This document shows positions 43,173 to 52,085 of a stretch of DNA of 64,000 bases, one piece after another. Within the stretch, counting starts at the first letter, position 1, and each line of letters starts with the position of its first letter. The notes under the pieces were generated by a model. The model worked only from the letters and a program-made list of their open reading frames with translations, did not search any database and was not told the origin of the DNA. The stretch spans positions 1,116,001 through 1,180,000 of the forward strand of contig NZ_LVWJ02000014.1 of assembly GCF_001625015.1 (NCBI RefSeq), written 5' to 3'. Source of the stretch: Lewinella sp. 4G2. GTDB lineage: Bacteria; Bacteroidota; Bacteroidia; Chitinophagales; Saprospiraceae. Position numbers and translations under genes: made by a program.

Positions 43173-43934
43173 ATGCACCCAACCGGAGAACTCACCAGCC
43201 AATTGGCGCCCAGTGGCGTCCGCACCATCACCTTCGGCCACCCAGCCCATAACTCTTTTCCGTCCTCTCAGTTACAGGCAACCGTGGCGGCCATCGACGC
43301 GGCGGGGCAGGACGCCAATACCCGTTGCATTATCCTGCGGAGCCAGGGGGAACGGACCTTTTGCGCCGGGGCGAACCTGGACGAACTCCTCGCCATCCGG
43401 GAGCCTAAGCAAGCGAAAGAATTCTTCATGGGTTTCGCCCGCCTCATCCTCGCCATGAAGGGGTGCCCGAAACCGATCGTCGTCGCCGTACAGGGGAAGG
43501 CCATTGGCGGTGGGGTCGGGATTGCCGCCGCTGCCGATTATTGCCTGGCTACGGAGGCCGCATCCATCAAACTGAGTGAACTGGCCATTGCCATTGGGCC
43601 CTTCGTCATCCTGCCGGCCCTCGTCCGCAAGCTGGGGGTGGCCGCCGCCAGCGAGATGAGCCTCGATACCGAATGGCACTCCGCCCAGTGGGCCCACGCC
43701 AACGGGCTCTTCCAACGCCTCTACGCTACCCCCGCGGAACTTTACGATGCCGCCGAAACGTTGGCCACAAAACTCGCCGGCCACAGCCTCAAAGCCGCCG
43801 CCAAACTAAAGGAGACTCTCTGGTTCGGGACGGAAAACTGGCCCATCGTTCTGGAAGAGCGGGCCGAAGTATCCGGTGGCCTCGTCCTGGGGGAAGACGC
43901 CAAAGCGGCACTGGCCAAATTCAAAAAGCAATAA
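43173..43934 (+). CDS. Enoyl-CoA hydratase/isomerase family protein
   Basis: A 253-residue crotonase-fold enzyme. CIILRSQGERTFCAGANLDEL is the first oxyanion-hole segment, and VAVQGKAIGGGVGIAAAADYCLATEAA the second, where the usual hydratase Glu region reads IKLSELAIAIGPF. It probably acts on a CoA thioester in fatty-acid or amino-acid breakdown; hydratase versus isomerase cannot be settled. The ATG at 43173 gives the family length and follows ACCAACCACC; 28 upstream in-frame codons look like leader. The sirtuin gene starts 8 bp after its stop, so the two are probably co-transcribed. Confidence 0.9.
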   Translation: MHPTGELTSQLAPSGVRTITFGHPAHNSFPSSQLQATVAAIDAAGQDANTRCIILRSQGERTFCAGANLDELLAIREPKQAKEFFMGFARLILAMKGCPKPIVVAVQGKAIGGGVGIAAAADYCLATEAASIKLSELAIAIGPFVILPALVRKLGVAAASEMSLDTEWHSAQWAHANGLFQRLYATPAELYDAAETLATKLAGHSLKAAAKLKETLWFGTENWPIVLEERAEVSGGLVLGEDAKAALAKFKKQ

Positions 43935-43942
43935 CAAGCACC

Positions 43943-44635
43943 ATGAAAAAGATCGTCGTCCTCACCGGCGCGGGCGTATCCGCGGAATCCGGCATCGCCA
44001 CCTTTCGGGACAGCAATGGCCTCTGGGAAAATCACCGCGTGGAAGACGTCGCCAGCCCCGAAGGCTTCGCGCGTAACCCGGAGCTCGTCCTCAACTTCTA
44101 CAACGCGCGCCGGGCCCAGCTCAAGACCGTCAAACCCAACCTCGGCCACCACCTGATCGCGGAGTTGGAAAAGGACTACGACGTGACGGTCGTAACCCAG
44201 AACGTGGACGACCTCCACGAGCGGGCCGGCAGCAGTAACATCATTCACCTTCACGGCGAATTGCGGAAGGTCCGCAGCGTCGACGGCTTTGAGGACCCTA
44301 TCCCCTGGACGGAAGACCTCCACCTCGGCGACCTCAACGATGAGGGCCGCCAACTCCGCCCCCACATCGTCTGGTTCGGCGAGCAAGTCCCCAGAATGGA
44401 TATGGCTGCCGACGTCGTATCGCGCGCCGACCTAATCATCATCGTCGGCACCTCCATGCAGGTCTACCCCGCCGCCGGCCTCGTTAGCTACGCGCCGCCG
44501 CATATTCCCGTCATCTACATTGATCCCAACCCAACGATCAACGATGCCCTCGCGCGGCGGGACATCACGACCATCGTAAAGGGCGGCGGCGAAGGAATGG
44601 CTGAGGCGGTAGAGTTGATTCCTGGGTTGCTTTAG
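43943..44635 (+). CDS. Sir2-family NAD-dependent protein deacylase, zinc-less type
   Basis: A 230-residue sirtuin that removes acyl groups from lysines using NAD. VVLTGAGVSAESGIATFRD is the NAD-binding Rossmann motif, TQNVDDLHERAG and IIHLHGEL carry the catalytic His, and IVGTSMQVYPAAGL and VIYIDPNP follow. The small domain lacks the four zinc-binding cysteines of classical sirtuins: VRSVDGFEDPIPWTEDLHLG has none. Similar zinc-less forms are common in Bacteroidota. It lies 8 bp after a crotonase-family gene, so it may regulate or accompany acyl-CoA metabolism; that is an inference from position. Confidence 0.93.
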   Translation: MKKIVVLTGAGVSAESGIATFRDSNGLWENHRVEDVASPEGFARNPELVLNFYNARRAQLKTVKPNLGHHLIAELEKDYDVTVVTQNVDDLHERAGSSNIIHLHGELRKVRSVDGFEDPIPWTEDLHLGDLNDEGRQLRPHIVWFGEQVPRMDMAADVVSRADLIIIVGTSMQVYPAAGLVSYAPPHIPVIYIDPNPTINDALARRDITTIVKGGGEGMAEAVELIPGLL

Positions 44636-44733
44636 TCGAAACAACAGAAATAGCTACTGCACACACCTATCGCGTTTCCCCTCTGTACCTAGGTCGATAT
44701 TTGAATTGTTCCGTAATCCTTATTGGCAGGTCA

Positions 44734-44754
44734 CCCCTCTCCCACGGAGAGGGG
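44734..44754. terminator. Bidirectional hairpin between convergent genes
   Basis: CCCCTCTCC and GGAGAGGGG form a perfect 9-bp stem with loop CAC, in the gap between the sirtuin and nitrilase-family gene ends. It lacks a clear T-run, so it may be a repeat-type hairpin instead. Confidence 0.5.
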
Positions 44755-44823
44755 CCGGGGGAGAGGGCTACACGAAGCTTTGCGACTAGGTGAATTCTAG
44801 CAACCGCTAGATTATTATCCACT

Positions 44824-45606
44824 TCACCCAAGCGTAAACGCATCCCCATCCCGCAAAAAGGGCAAGCGTTCCCGATAGCCGTGCAGTTGTTCCAGGGAAA
44901 GTACTTCCGTGTGGGCTTCCTCCTGGCCATTTACTGCGTACACCACCCCCGCTGGCCCGGGGTCGATCACGCAACTGTCTCCGGAATATTCGTGGCCGTT
45001 CGGGTCCGTCCCAACGCGGTTGACGCCCACCACGTAGGCCTGGTTTTCGATGGCGCGGGCCTGGAGTAACACGGACCAATCCCGCGCCCGCTTATTCGGC
45101 CAACTGGCGACGCAGAGGAGCAGATCGTAGGGGAATTCAGACGTATTGCGCATCCAGGCGGGGAAGCGGAGGTCGTAGCAAATCGTCGGCCGGATGCGCC
45201 AGCCACGGTAGTTGAATACCACCCGTTCGCCGCCGGCCGCGTACACTTTATCCTCCCCGGCCAGCGTGAAACCGTGGCGCTTGTCGTAGGTCTCCACCCG
45301 GCCGTCCGGATGGACGAACAGCAGGCGATTGTAGTAGGTGTCTCCCTCCCGGATAATCAGGCTACCGGTCACGGCGGCGTCCTTTTCGCGGGCCAGTTCC
45401 AGCATCCATTGGGCGCTGGGGCCGTCCATGGTTTCCGCGTGGGCGGCTGGCGCCATGGTGAATCCGGTCGTGAACATTTCGGGGAGAACGATGAGGTCCG
45501 TTGCACTCGTCAGTTTATTCAGCAGTGCCTGGTAGCGGCTGAGGTTTGCGGCGGGAGCTTCCCACTGGATATCGGCCTGAACGGTGGTGACGCGGAGCAT
45601 ATTCAT
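44824..45606 (-). CDS. Carbon-nitrogen hydrolase (nitrilase superfamily, omega-amidase-like)
   Basis: A 260-residue enzyme with the Glu-Lys-Cys triad of the nitrilase superfamily: Glu in LIVLPEMFTTGF, Lys in TYDKRHGFTLAGE, Cys in RPTICYDLRFPAWMRN. The overall pattern (HPDGRVETYDKRH, VASWPNKRARDWSVLLQARAIENQ) matches the YafV/Nit2 group of omega-amidases, which hydrolyse alpha-ketoglutaramate and related amides as metabolite repair. A TTACCTTGT element about 25 bp upstream of the ATG may be its promoter. It converges with the sirtuin gene and is divergent from the secreted esterase gene. Confidence 0.9.
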   Translation of the reverse strand: MNMLRVTTVQADIQWEAPAANLSRYQALLNKLTSATDLIVLPEMFTTGFTMAPAAHAETMDGPSAQWMLELAREKDAAVTGSLIIREGDTYYNRLLFVHPDGRVETYDKRHGFTLAGEDKVYAAGGERVVFNYRGWRIRPTICYDLRFPAWMRNTSEFPYDLLLCVASWPNKRARDWSVLLQARAIENQAYVVGVNRVGTDPNGHEYSGDSCVIDPGPAGVVYAVNGQEEAHTEVLSLEQLHGYRERLPFLRDGDAFTLG

Positions 45607-45812
45607 GAAGCGTATTTTTTGGCGCTAACGCAGGTACAAGGTAAGCGGGCACGGGCACACCCACCCTCCAAAGACCGACCAAAACAAGCGGACCAACTTC
45701 AGAACAATAGACCGGAAGCAAGCAGAAGAATTGGGGCACCGCCTCTATCGATCCCCCAAAAGCAAAATGAAGGACGCAACAAAACCCAACCCTCCGTGCG
45801 TTTACCCCGCCA

Positions 45813-47036
45813 ATGACTAAATATTTTTACCCAGCGCTGGCCCTCGTGCTGTGCCTGGGAACCAACCAACTGCGGGCGCAGTTTTGCACGACCGACGCCC
45901 GCTACACGGCCACCCCCGTGTTCACTTCCAGCCAGATCTCAACGGCGGACCGGCTCCTCTACGCGACCGCCGAGAATCGGGATGGGGACCAACAGGACCT
46001 CTTCCTTGACCTCTACTTCCCCGACCCGACGGTGGACACGGCGAGCACCCGGCCGCTCGTCCTGCTCATCCACGGTGGTGGATTTCGGGACGGGGACCGG
46101 CAAAACCTGGCCTTCGAATGTGAAGAATTCGCCCGCCGCGGCTTCGTGGCGGCCACGATTGATTACCGAACCGGCTTCAACCGCCAGAACCCCCTCGATT
46201 ACCTCCGCGCCATCTACCGGGCCGAGCAGGATGCCCTCGCCGCCCTCCGCTACCTGGGTAGCCGGACGGATGCCTACGGAATCGACCCCGACTGGGCTTT
46301 CATCGGGGGCGTCAGCGCCGGCTCTATCTCCGCCCTCAACGCGGTGTACGTCGACGAAACGGACTGGAACGCCATCGTGCCGGGCATCACCCTGCGGCTC
46401 GGCCCACTGAAATCCACGGGCAACAGCCTACCGGAACGGCTGCAACTGCGCGGCGTCTTCAACAATTGGGGCAGCACCCTGCCAACGGCCATCACTACCG
46501 ATGAGTTACTCCCCACCATCGCCTTCCACGGGGCGGCGGACGAGACGGTACCGATCGATACCTCCGATCTGGGGCTGATCGGCTCCCGACCCATACACGC
46601 CTTATTGCTGGACGCCGGGGTGTGTAGCGACCTCACCGTCGACCCCTTCGGCCGCCACGGCATTTACCGGGATACGCTCGGCACCCAGGCCCGCATCGCC
46701 AAGGCCAGCTGCTTCTTCAAACGCCTCTTCTGTGCCAGCTGCGAGAGCGTCACGGCGACGGAACTCATCCCGGCAGCATGCGCTAACCTCGTGAGTACCC
46801 GCCCCGATCCGCTGATGGACCCGATCCAGGTATACCCCAACCCCACCTCAGGCTTCCTATCTCTCAGCGGATTACTGCCCGGAACGGAAGTGGAGGTTTA
46901 CGATGCTACCGGCCGGCGAATCTTTCGGGGTCTGCGACCACCGGCCGATCTCCTCATTATGGAACCGGCGGGCGTCTACCTCTTCCGCTTTATCCGGGAT
47001 GGCCGGAGCAGGGTAGTTCGGGTTGTCCGGCGGTAA
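45813..47036 (+). CDS. Secreted alpha/beta hydrolase (esterase-like) with type-A T9SS sorting domain
   Basis: A 407-residue exported enzyme. The signal peptide ends LRAQ (about residue 23). The alpha/beta-hydrolase core has the oxyanion motif LLIHGGGFRDGD, the nucleophile Ser in GGVSAGSIS, an Asp-bearing strand AFHGAADETVP, and a His in DPFGRHGIY. Residues about 330-407 (IQVYPNPTSGFLSLSG, VEVYDATGRRIF, GVYLFRF, VVRVVRR) are a Por-type sorting domain for T9SS export and surface attachment. Substrate is unknown; it resembles carboxylesterase/PHB-depolymerase-like proteins. It is followed at about 60 bp by the amidohydrolase genes. Confidence 0.92.
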   Translation: MTKYFYPALALVLCLGTNQLRAQFCTTDARYTATPVFTSSQISTADRLLYATAENRDGDQQDLFLDLYFPDPTVDTASTRPLVLLIHGGGFRDGDRQNLAFECEEFARRGFVAATIDYRTGFNRQNPLDYLRAIYRAEQDALAALRYLGSRTDAYGIDPDWAFIGGVSAGSISALNAVYVDETDWNAIVPGITLRLGPLKSTGNSLPERLQLRGVFNNWGSTLPTAITTDELLPTIAFHGAADETVPIDTSDLGLIGSRPIHALLLDAGVCSDLTVDPFGRHGIYRDTLGTQARIAKASCFFKRLFCASCESVTATELIPAACANLVSTRPDPLMDPIQVYPNPTSGFLSLSGLLPGTEVEVYDATGRRIFRGLRPPADLLIMEPAGVYLFRFIRDGRSRVVRVVRR

Positions 47037-47094
47037 GGCTGGTTATCCCAAAAATTACGAACTTAACGGCCCGTAATTTTAAGCCCGTCACCGA

Positions 47095-50000
47095 ATGAAT
47101 CAATCTACTTTCCGGCGTTTCAGCCCGGTCCTGTTACTCGCCTTCTTCCTTTGCACCTGCGTCAGCGCCCAAAAAACCTATCCCTATAATGGTGTTTACG
47201 ACCAGCGGGATGGGCATTACGCCTTCACCAACGCGACCATCCACGTGAGCCCCGATCGGGTAATTGAGAACGGAACGCTGGTGATTCGCAAGGGAAAAAT
47301 TGTCAGTGTTTCTGCGTCAAGTGGCGCTGCCGCGGGTGCCGTGGAAGTGGACCTGAAGGGCAAACACATTTATCCTTCGTTCATTGAAGCTTACGGCGAC
47401 CTCGGGATGCCCGAAGTGAAGCGCGGCGGCGGTGGCTGGGGCGACCCACCACAGACCGATACCAAAACGGAAGGCGCCTTCTCGTGGAACCAAGCCCTCC
47501 GCAGCGAAACGGATGCGGCACGCCTCTTTACCATCGACAAAAAGGAGGCGAAGGCCTACCGCGAAGCCGGGTTCGGCACCGTCAGCACCCACCACCACGA
47601 TGGCATTAGCCGGGGGACGGCCGCCGTCGTCAGCACCGCCGCTACGACGGAAAACGATGTGATCCTGAAAACGAACGTGGCCCATCACCTCAGCTTCTCG
47701 AAGGGTTCCTCTAAACAAAACTACCCGAGCTCGCGGATGGGCGCCATGGCCCTCCTGCGCCAGTCCTACCTCGACGGGGAATGGTACGCCCGCCAACGCG
47801 GCGAAGAAACCAACCTCAGCGTGGAAGCCTGGAACAAGGCCCAATCCCTTCCTCAGATCTTCGAAGTAGGCAACTGGCAGGACGCCCTGCGGGCTGATAT
47901 GGTCGGGGACGAATTCGGCAAACAGTACATCATTAAGGGTGGGGGCGACGAGTACGAACGCATCGCCGCCCTGAAGGCCGCCGGCGCGACGCTCATCCTC
48001 CCGCTGGACTTTCCCAAAGCCTACGACGTAACGGACCCCTTCGCCGCCGACCTCGTGACGCTGGGCCAGCTCCGCCACTGGGAACGCGCCCCGGGCAACG
48101 CCGGAATGGTCGCCAAAGCCGGTATCGACTTCCTGCTGACCAGTGACGACCTCAAGAAAAAATCCGACTTCGCCAAGGCCCTCCGCCAAGCCGTGGAAGC
48201 CGGCCTCAGCAAGGAAGCCGCCCTCGCCGCGCTGACGACCCGCCCGGCTCAATTGCTCGGTATCGCCGACCGGATCGGCACCCTCGAAAACGGTAAAATT
48301 GCCACCTTCTTCGTGACGGATAAGGACTACTTCGAAGACGGCGCCAGCATTTTCCAGCACTGGGTACAGGGCAACCCTTACGCCCTCAAAGAACTGAACG
48401 CCATCGAGCTGGGCCGCGAGTACCAGATCACCATTGGTGGCAAAACCTTCAACGGCAAAGTGAGCGGCGAAGCCGGTAGCCAGAAAATGGAAGTGATGGC
48501 CGGCAGCGATACGACCGGCGTGAAATCCAAACTCTCCCTCAGCGGTGGACTCATCACCCTGGCCTTCCAACCGGAAGGGGAAGCGGGTTTCTACCGCCTC
48601 AGCGGCGTGGCGGATGAGCGGGGCAACTACTCCGGCACCGGCCGCGACCCCGAAGGCAGCATCGTGAAGTGGAGCAGCACCCTCGAACCCACCGGGAACG
48701 ACGACGAAAAAAAAGCGGATAAAAAGGATGACGACGAGGCCAAGCCGGCGCTCGTCAGCCAGCTCTCCTACCCGAACATCGCCTACGGAATGCTGGCGGA
48801 GCCGGAAGCGGGCACCTTCCTCATCCGCAACGCTACTGTCTGGACGAACGAAGCAGAGGGCATCCTCGAAAACGCCGACGTACTGATCGCCGACGGGAAG
48901 ATCTCCCGCGTAGGCAAAGGCCTCAAGGCCGGCCGCGCTACGGTGATCGACGGGACGGGTAAGCACGTCACCTCCGGCGTGATCGACGAGCACAGCCACA
49001 TCGCGCTGACGAGTGTCAACGAAAGCAGCCAGGCCAGTAGCGCCGAGGTCCAGATGAACGACGTGGTCGACGCCAACGACGAAAACATCTACCGGCAGTT
49101 GGCGGGCGGTGTGACGGTCAGTCAGCTCCTCCACGGTTCGGCGAACCCTATTGGTGGGCAATCCGCCATCATCAAACTGCGCTGGGGCAAGACGGCCAAC
49201 GAGATGATCTTCGCCGAGGCCGATCCCTTCATCAAGTTTGCCCTGGGGGAGAACGTCAAGCAATCCAACTGGGGGGATGACTACCGCGTCCGCTACCCCC
49301 AAACCCGGATGGGCGTGGAGCAGATCTTTGAGAGCTACTTCAGCCGCGCCAGCGAGTACGGGGATGCATTGGCGTCGGGCGAAGTCGTGCGCCGCGATCT
49401 TGAACTCGAAACGCTGCTGGAAATTCTCAACAGCGAGCGCTTCATCTCCTGCCACTCCTACCAGCAGGGAGAGATCAATATGCTGATGAAGGTGGCCGAA
49501 CGCTTCGGTTTCACCGTCAACACCTTCACCCACATCCTCGAAGGCTACAAGGTGGCCGATAAGATGGCCGCCCACGGCGCCGCGGGTTCTACCTTTTCCG
49601 ACTGGTGGGCCTACAAGTTTGAGGTGAACGAGGCCATCCCCTACAACGGCGCCATAATGCACGAGCAGGGCGTACTGACGGCCTTCAACTCCGACGACGC
49701 TGAGATGGCCCGCCGCCTCAACCAGGAAGCCGCCAAGGCCGTCCTGTTCGGTGGCGTCTCCGAAGAGGATGCCTGGAAGTTCGTCACCCTCAACCCCGCC
49801 AAGATGCTCCACCTCGACGAGCACGTCGGCTCCCTCAAAGCGGGCAAGGATGCGGATGTCGTCGTCTGGTCCGACCACCCCATGAGCATCTACGCCAAGG
49901 CCGAGCACACCTTCGTGGACGGTATCGAATACTTCAACCGCGAACGCGACGCCCGCCTCCGCCAGGAAGTGGAGAAAGAACGCAACGCCCTCATCCAGAA

Positions 50001-50112
50001 GTCGCTCGAAGCCAAGCAGGCTGGCGCTCCGACCCAGAAACCGGAGGGCAAACAGCGGCGGATGCTGCACTGTAACTCCCTTGATCATGCGCTGGAAACG
50101 CACGCGCATTAG
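47095..50112 (+). CDS. Exported tandem amidohydrolase (first domain degenerate)
   Basis: A 1005-residue exported protein with two amidohydrolase-type modules. The signal peptide ends VSAQ (about 25). The first module (about 30-440) has the composite beta-sandwich (FTNATIHVSPDRVIENG) and barrel, but where a metal-binding HxH should be it reads YPSFIEAYGDLGMP. A Lys/Asp-rich linker (DDEKKADKKDDDE) precedes the second module (about 575-985), which keeps HSH in GVIDEHSHIALTS and LTAFNSDDAEMARRL. GAAAGA near residue 80 is encoded by the 18-bp motif. The paralogue immediately downstream resembles the first module. The substrate is unknown. Confidence 0.9.
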   Translation: MNQSTFRRFSPVLLLAFFLCTCVSAQKTYPYNGVYDQRDGHYAFTNATIHVSPDRVIENGTLVIRKGKIVSVSASSGAAAGAVEVDLKGKHIYPSFIEAYGDLGMPEVKRGGGGWGDPPQTDTKTEGAFSWNQALRSETDAARLFTIDKKEAKAYREAGFGTVSTHHHDGISRGTAAVVSTAATTENDVILKTNVAHHLSFSKGSSKQNYPSSRMGAMALLRQSYLDGEWYARQRGEETNLSVEAWNKAQSLPQIFEVGNWQDALRADMVGDEFGKQYIIKGGGDEYERIAALKAAGATLILPLDFPKAYDVTDPFAADLVTLGQLRHWERAPGNAGMVAKAGIDFLLTSDDLKKKSDFAKALRQAVEAGLSKEAALAALTTRPAQLLGIADRIGTLENGKIATFFVTDKDYFEDGASIFQHWVQGNPYALKELNAIELGREYQITIGGKTFNGKVSGEAGSQKMEVMAGSDTTGVKSKLSLSGGLITLAFQPEGEAGFYRLSGVADERGNYSGTGRDPEGSIVKWSSTLEPTGNDDEKKADKKDDDEAKPALVSQLSYPNIAYGMLAEPEAGTFLIRNATVWTNEAEGILENADVLIADGKISRVGKGLKAGRATVIDGTGKHVTSGVIDEHSHIALTSVNESSQASSAEVQMNDVVDANDENIYRQLAGGVTVSQLLHGSANPIGGQSAIIKLRWGKTANEMIFAEADPFIKFALGENVKQSNWGDDYRVRYPQTRMGVEQIFESYFSRASEYGDALASGEVVRRDLELETLLEILNSERFISCHSYQQGEINMLMKVAERFGFTVNTFTHILEGYKVADKMAAHGAAGSTFSDWWAYKFEVNEAIPYNGAIMHEQGVLTAFNSDDAEMARRLNQEAAKAVLFGGVSEEDAWKFVTLNPAKMLHLDEHVGSLKAGKDADVVVWSDHPMSIYAKAEHTFVDGIEYFNRERDARLRQEVEKERNALIQKSLEAKQAGAPTQKPEGKQRRMLHCNSLDHALETHAH

Positions 50113-50212
50113 TGGTTCGTTGGTGCTTTAGTGCTTTGGGGCTGCCGCTGTCACGTGCGGCAGCACCACCACGCAGTAGCAGCGAAGCTAAAGCACCAAA
50201 ATACCAAAGCAC
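50113..50212. repeat. Heptamer-repeat block H9 with palindromic core
   Basis: Left arm TTGGTGC, TTTAGTG, CTTTGGG and right arm CTAAAGC, ACCAAAA, TACCAAA, GCACCC are inverted (GGTGCTTTAG pairs with CTAAAGCACC). The core is GCTGCCGC-TGTCACGT-GCGGCAGC followed by ACCACGCAGTAGCAGCG, the word inserted in hairpin loops at 34908 and 35944. Confidence 0.8.
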
Positions 50213-50263
50213 CCTTGCCAAATCCATACCCCTCAACGCCCCTCCAACATAAACCTCCCGCCC

Positions 50264-51538
50264 ATGCGCTCCCTATACCTCTTCCTCCTCCTAGCCTTCG
50301 CCACTACACTCTCCGCTCAGAATCCAACCCCCGCCGCCGACCAGGAGGGTGCGATCCTCATCACGAACGCCACCATCCACGTGGGTAACGGCACGGTGAT
50401 TGAAGGGGGCAGTATTCTTTTTGAGAACGGTCAAATCACTCAGGTGGGTAAGAATGTGGGCGCTGCCGCAGGTGCCAAGCAATTGGACGGGACCGGCAAA
50501 CACGTCTACCCCGGCCTCTTCGCCCTGAATAGCCAGCTGGGGCTGACGGAGTTCAACGCCGTCCGCGCAACGAATGATCAGCGGGAGACGGGGTACATCA
50601 ACCCTAACGCTCGGGCGTTGATTGCCTTCAATACGGATAGCCAGGTGATCCCGACCGTACGGTCACGGGGCGTCCTCTTCACCCAGGCTACCCCGATGGG
50701 AGGGTTGGTCAGCGGCCGCAGCAGCATCATGCAGCTAGATGGTTGGAATTTCGAGGATGCCGGCGTCGGGCCAGACGATGGCGTTCACCTCAACTGGCCG
50801 CGCCGCAACAGTTACAACTGGCAGACCGGCCGGTTGATCGCCAACGAGCGCTACGATGAACTGGTCACCGGGCTCGAGAACTTCCTTAACGAAGCCGCCG
50901 CTTACTGCAGTGCCGGCCGCCAGGGGGAACGCCTGACCAAGCTCGAGGCGATGTGCGAAGCCATGAACAAAACCAAGAACGTCTACCTCCACGTGGACGA
51001 AGCGCGGGACATCCAGCAGGGCGTGCAACTCCTAAAAAAAATGGGGGCGAACGTCGTCATCGTAGGCGGTTACCAAGCTTACCGGGTGGCGGACTTCCTC
51101 AAGCAGGAGGACGTCCCGGTCATCCTCAGCAGCACCCAGGCCCTACCGGACAACCAGGATGATGCGATTGACCAGCCCTTCCGCAACCCGGCCCTGCTCG
51201 CCGAAGCGGGCGTCACCTTCGCTTTGAGCCACGGTGGCAGTTGGGAGCAACGGAATGTCCCCTTCATTGGTGGCCAGGCCGTCGCCTTCGGTTTGGATTA
51301 CGAAGCTGCCATCACCGCCTTAACGTTGACGCCGGCCCGTATTGCTGGAGTGAGCGACCGCTACGGCAGCCTGGAGCCGGGCAAATCCGCCTCCCTGATC
51401 CTCGTCAGCGGCGATGTCCTCGACATGCGCACCAGCGAAGTAGAAGCCGCCTTCATCGATGGCCGCATGGTGGACCTTACCAACAAGCAGAGTGAGCTGG
51501 CGGAGAAATTTCGGGAGTTGTACCGGCGGGGGAAATAA
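50264..51538 (+). CDS. Exported amidohydrolase-like protein lacking the HxH metal motif
   Basis: A 424-residue protein with a signal peptide ending TLSAQ (about 19). It starts the amidohydrolase composite domain with ILITNATIHVGNGTVIEGG and continues into a barrel ending TLTPARIAGVSDRYGSLEPGKSASLILV, typical of the superfamily. The usual HxH after strand 1 is replaced: YPGLFALNSQLGLTEF. It resembles the first half of the preceding gene, so the pair probably arose by duplication and may work as one complex. GAAAGAKQL is encoded by the 18-bp motif at the same position as in the neighbour. It may be non-catalytic or use other ligands. Confidence 0.88.
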   Translation: MRSLYLFLLLAFATTLSAQNPTPAADQEGAILITNATIHVGNGTVIEGGSILFENGQITQVGKNVGAAAGAKQLDGTGKHVYPGLFALNSQLGLTEFNAVRATNDQRETGYINPNARALIAFNTDSQVIPTVRSRGVLFTQATPMGGLVSGRSSIMQLDGWNFEDAGVGPDDGVHLNWPRRNSYNWQTGRLIANERYDELVTGLENFLNEAAAYCSAGRQGERLTKLEAMCEAMNKTKNVYLHVDEARDIQQGVQLLKKMGANVVIVGGYQAYRVADFLKQEDVPVILSSTQALPDNQDDAIDQPFRNPALLAEAGVTFALSHGGSWEQRNVPFIGGQAVAFGLDYEAAITALTLTPARIAGVSDRYGSLEPGKSASLILVSGDVLDMRTSEVEAAFIDGRMVDLTNKQSELAEKFRELYRRGK

Positions 51539-52085
51539 TTGGGGCCTCCGGCGCTTGCTTGTGTGGCATTTGTTCGCAGGAGAAGTAGAGATTGGGAGAA
51601 CTAGAGGCCTGCGGCGCTGCGTGACTACCCGTCCCGAAGGGCCGGCCTGCGTAGCGGTGGCACACCGTTAGGTGGCCCACTCTACTTATTTTACAGGAAT
51701 CTAAGGAGCCTCCGGCGGTTTCAGGAGAGACAAGGAGGTTTTAGAGAAGCTGAGGTATAAACATGAGATCCTTTAACCACATGGGAGGTTAAAAGCTTGG
51801 CCAGCCTGCAAGTAGCGCGCCGGTGAGTCCGAAATTATAGGTGCATCAAGGCAACTACCTCATTGCAACAAAGTCTCCCGGAGGGAGACGCAAGTTAGCC
51901 CAGGGTCAAGGAGGCCGGAGGCCGAACGACCTTGGGTATTCGTTAAAGCTCCACCGATCAAACGACCTTAATCTTCGTCATCCCAGTTAATCAAACGACG
52001 ACGGTGTTCAACGATTCACCATAGAAAATCACCCTAAATATCCTAGCGTACCCACCACCTCACTACCCAGTCGCATCCCTCTACC
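51539..52085. repeat. Intergenic block with GGCCGGCCT repeat and short hairpins
   Basis: 51610-51690 carries one copy of the CCCGAAGGGCCGGCCTGCG / TAGCGGTGGCACACCG repeat also found at 52690 and 60957. At 51873-51889 GTCTCCC-GGA-GGGAGAC is a perfect hairpin, and CCCAGGGTC (51899) pairs with GACCTTGGG (51936) around GGCCGGAGGCC. No coding frame was accepted. Confidence 0.75.

Noticed and set aside
47317-50109. 930-codon frame antisense to the amidohydrolase gene
   Set aside because: GC-rich coding DNA often leaves the antisense frame open. The plus-strand gene has a signal peptide and family motifs; the antisense product has none.
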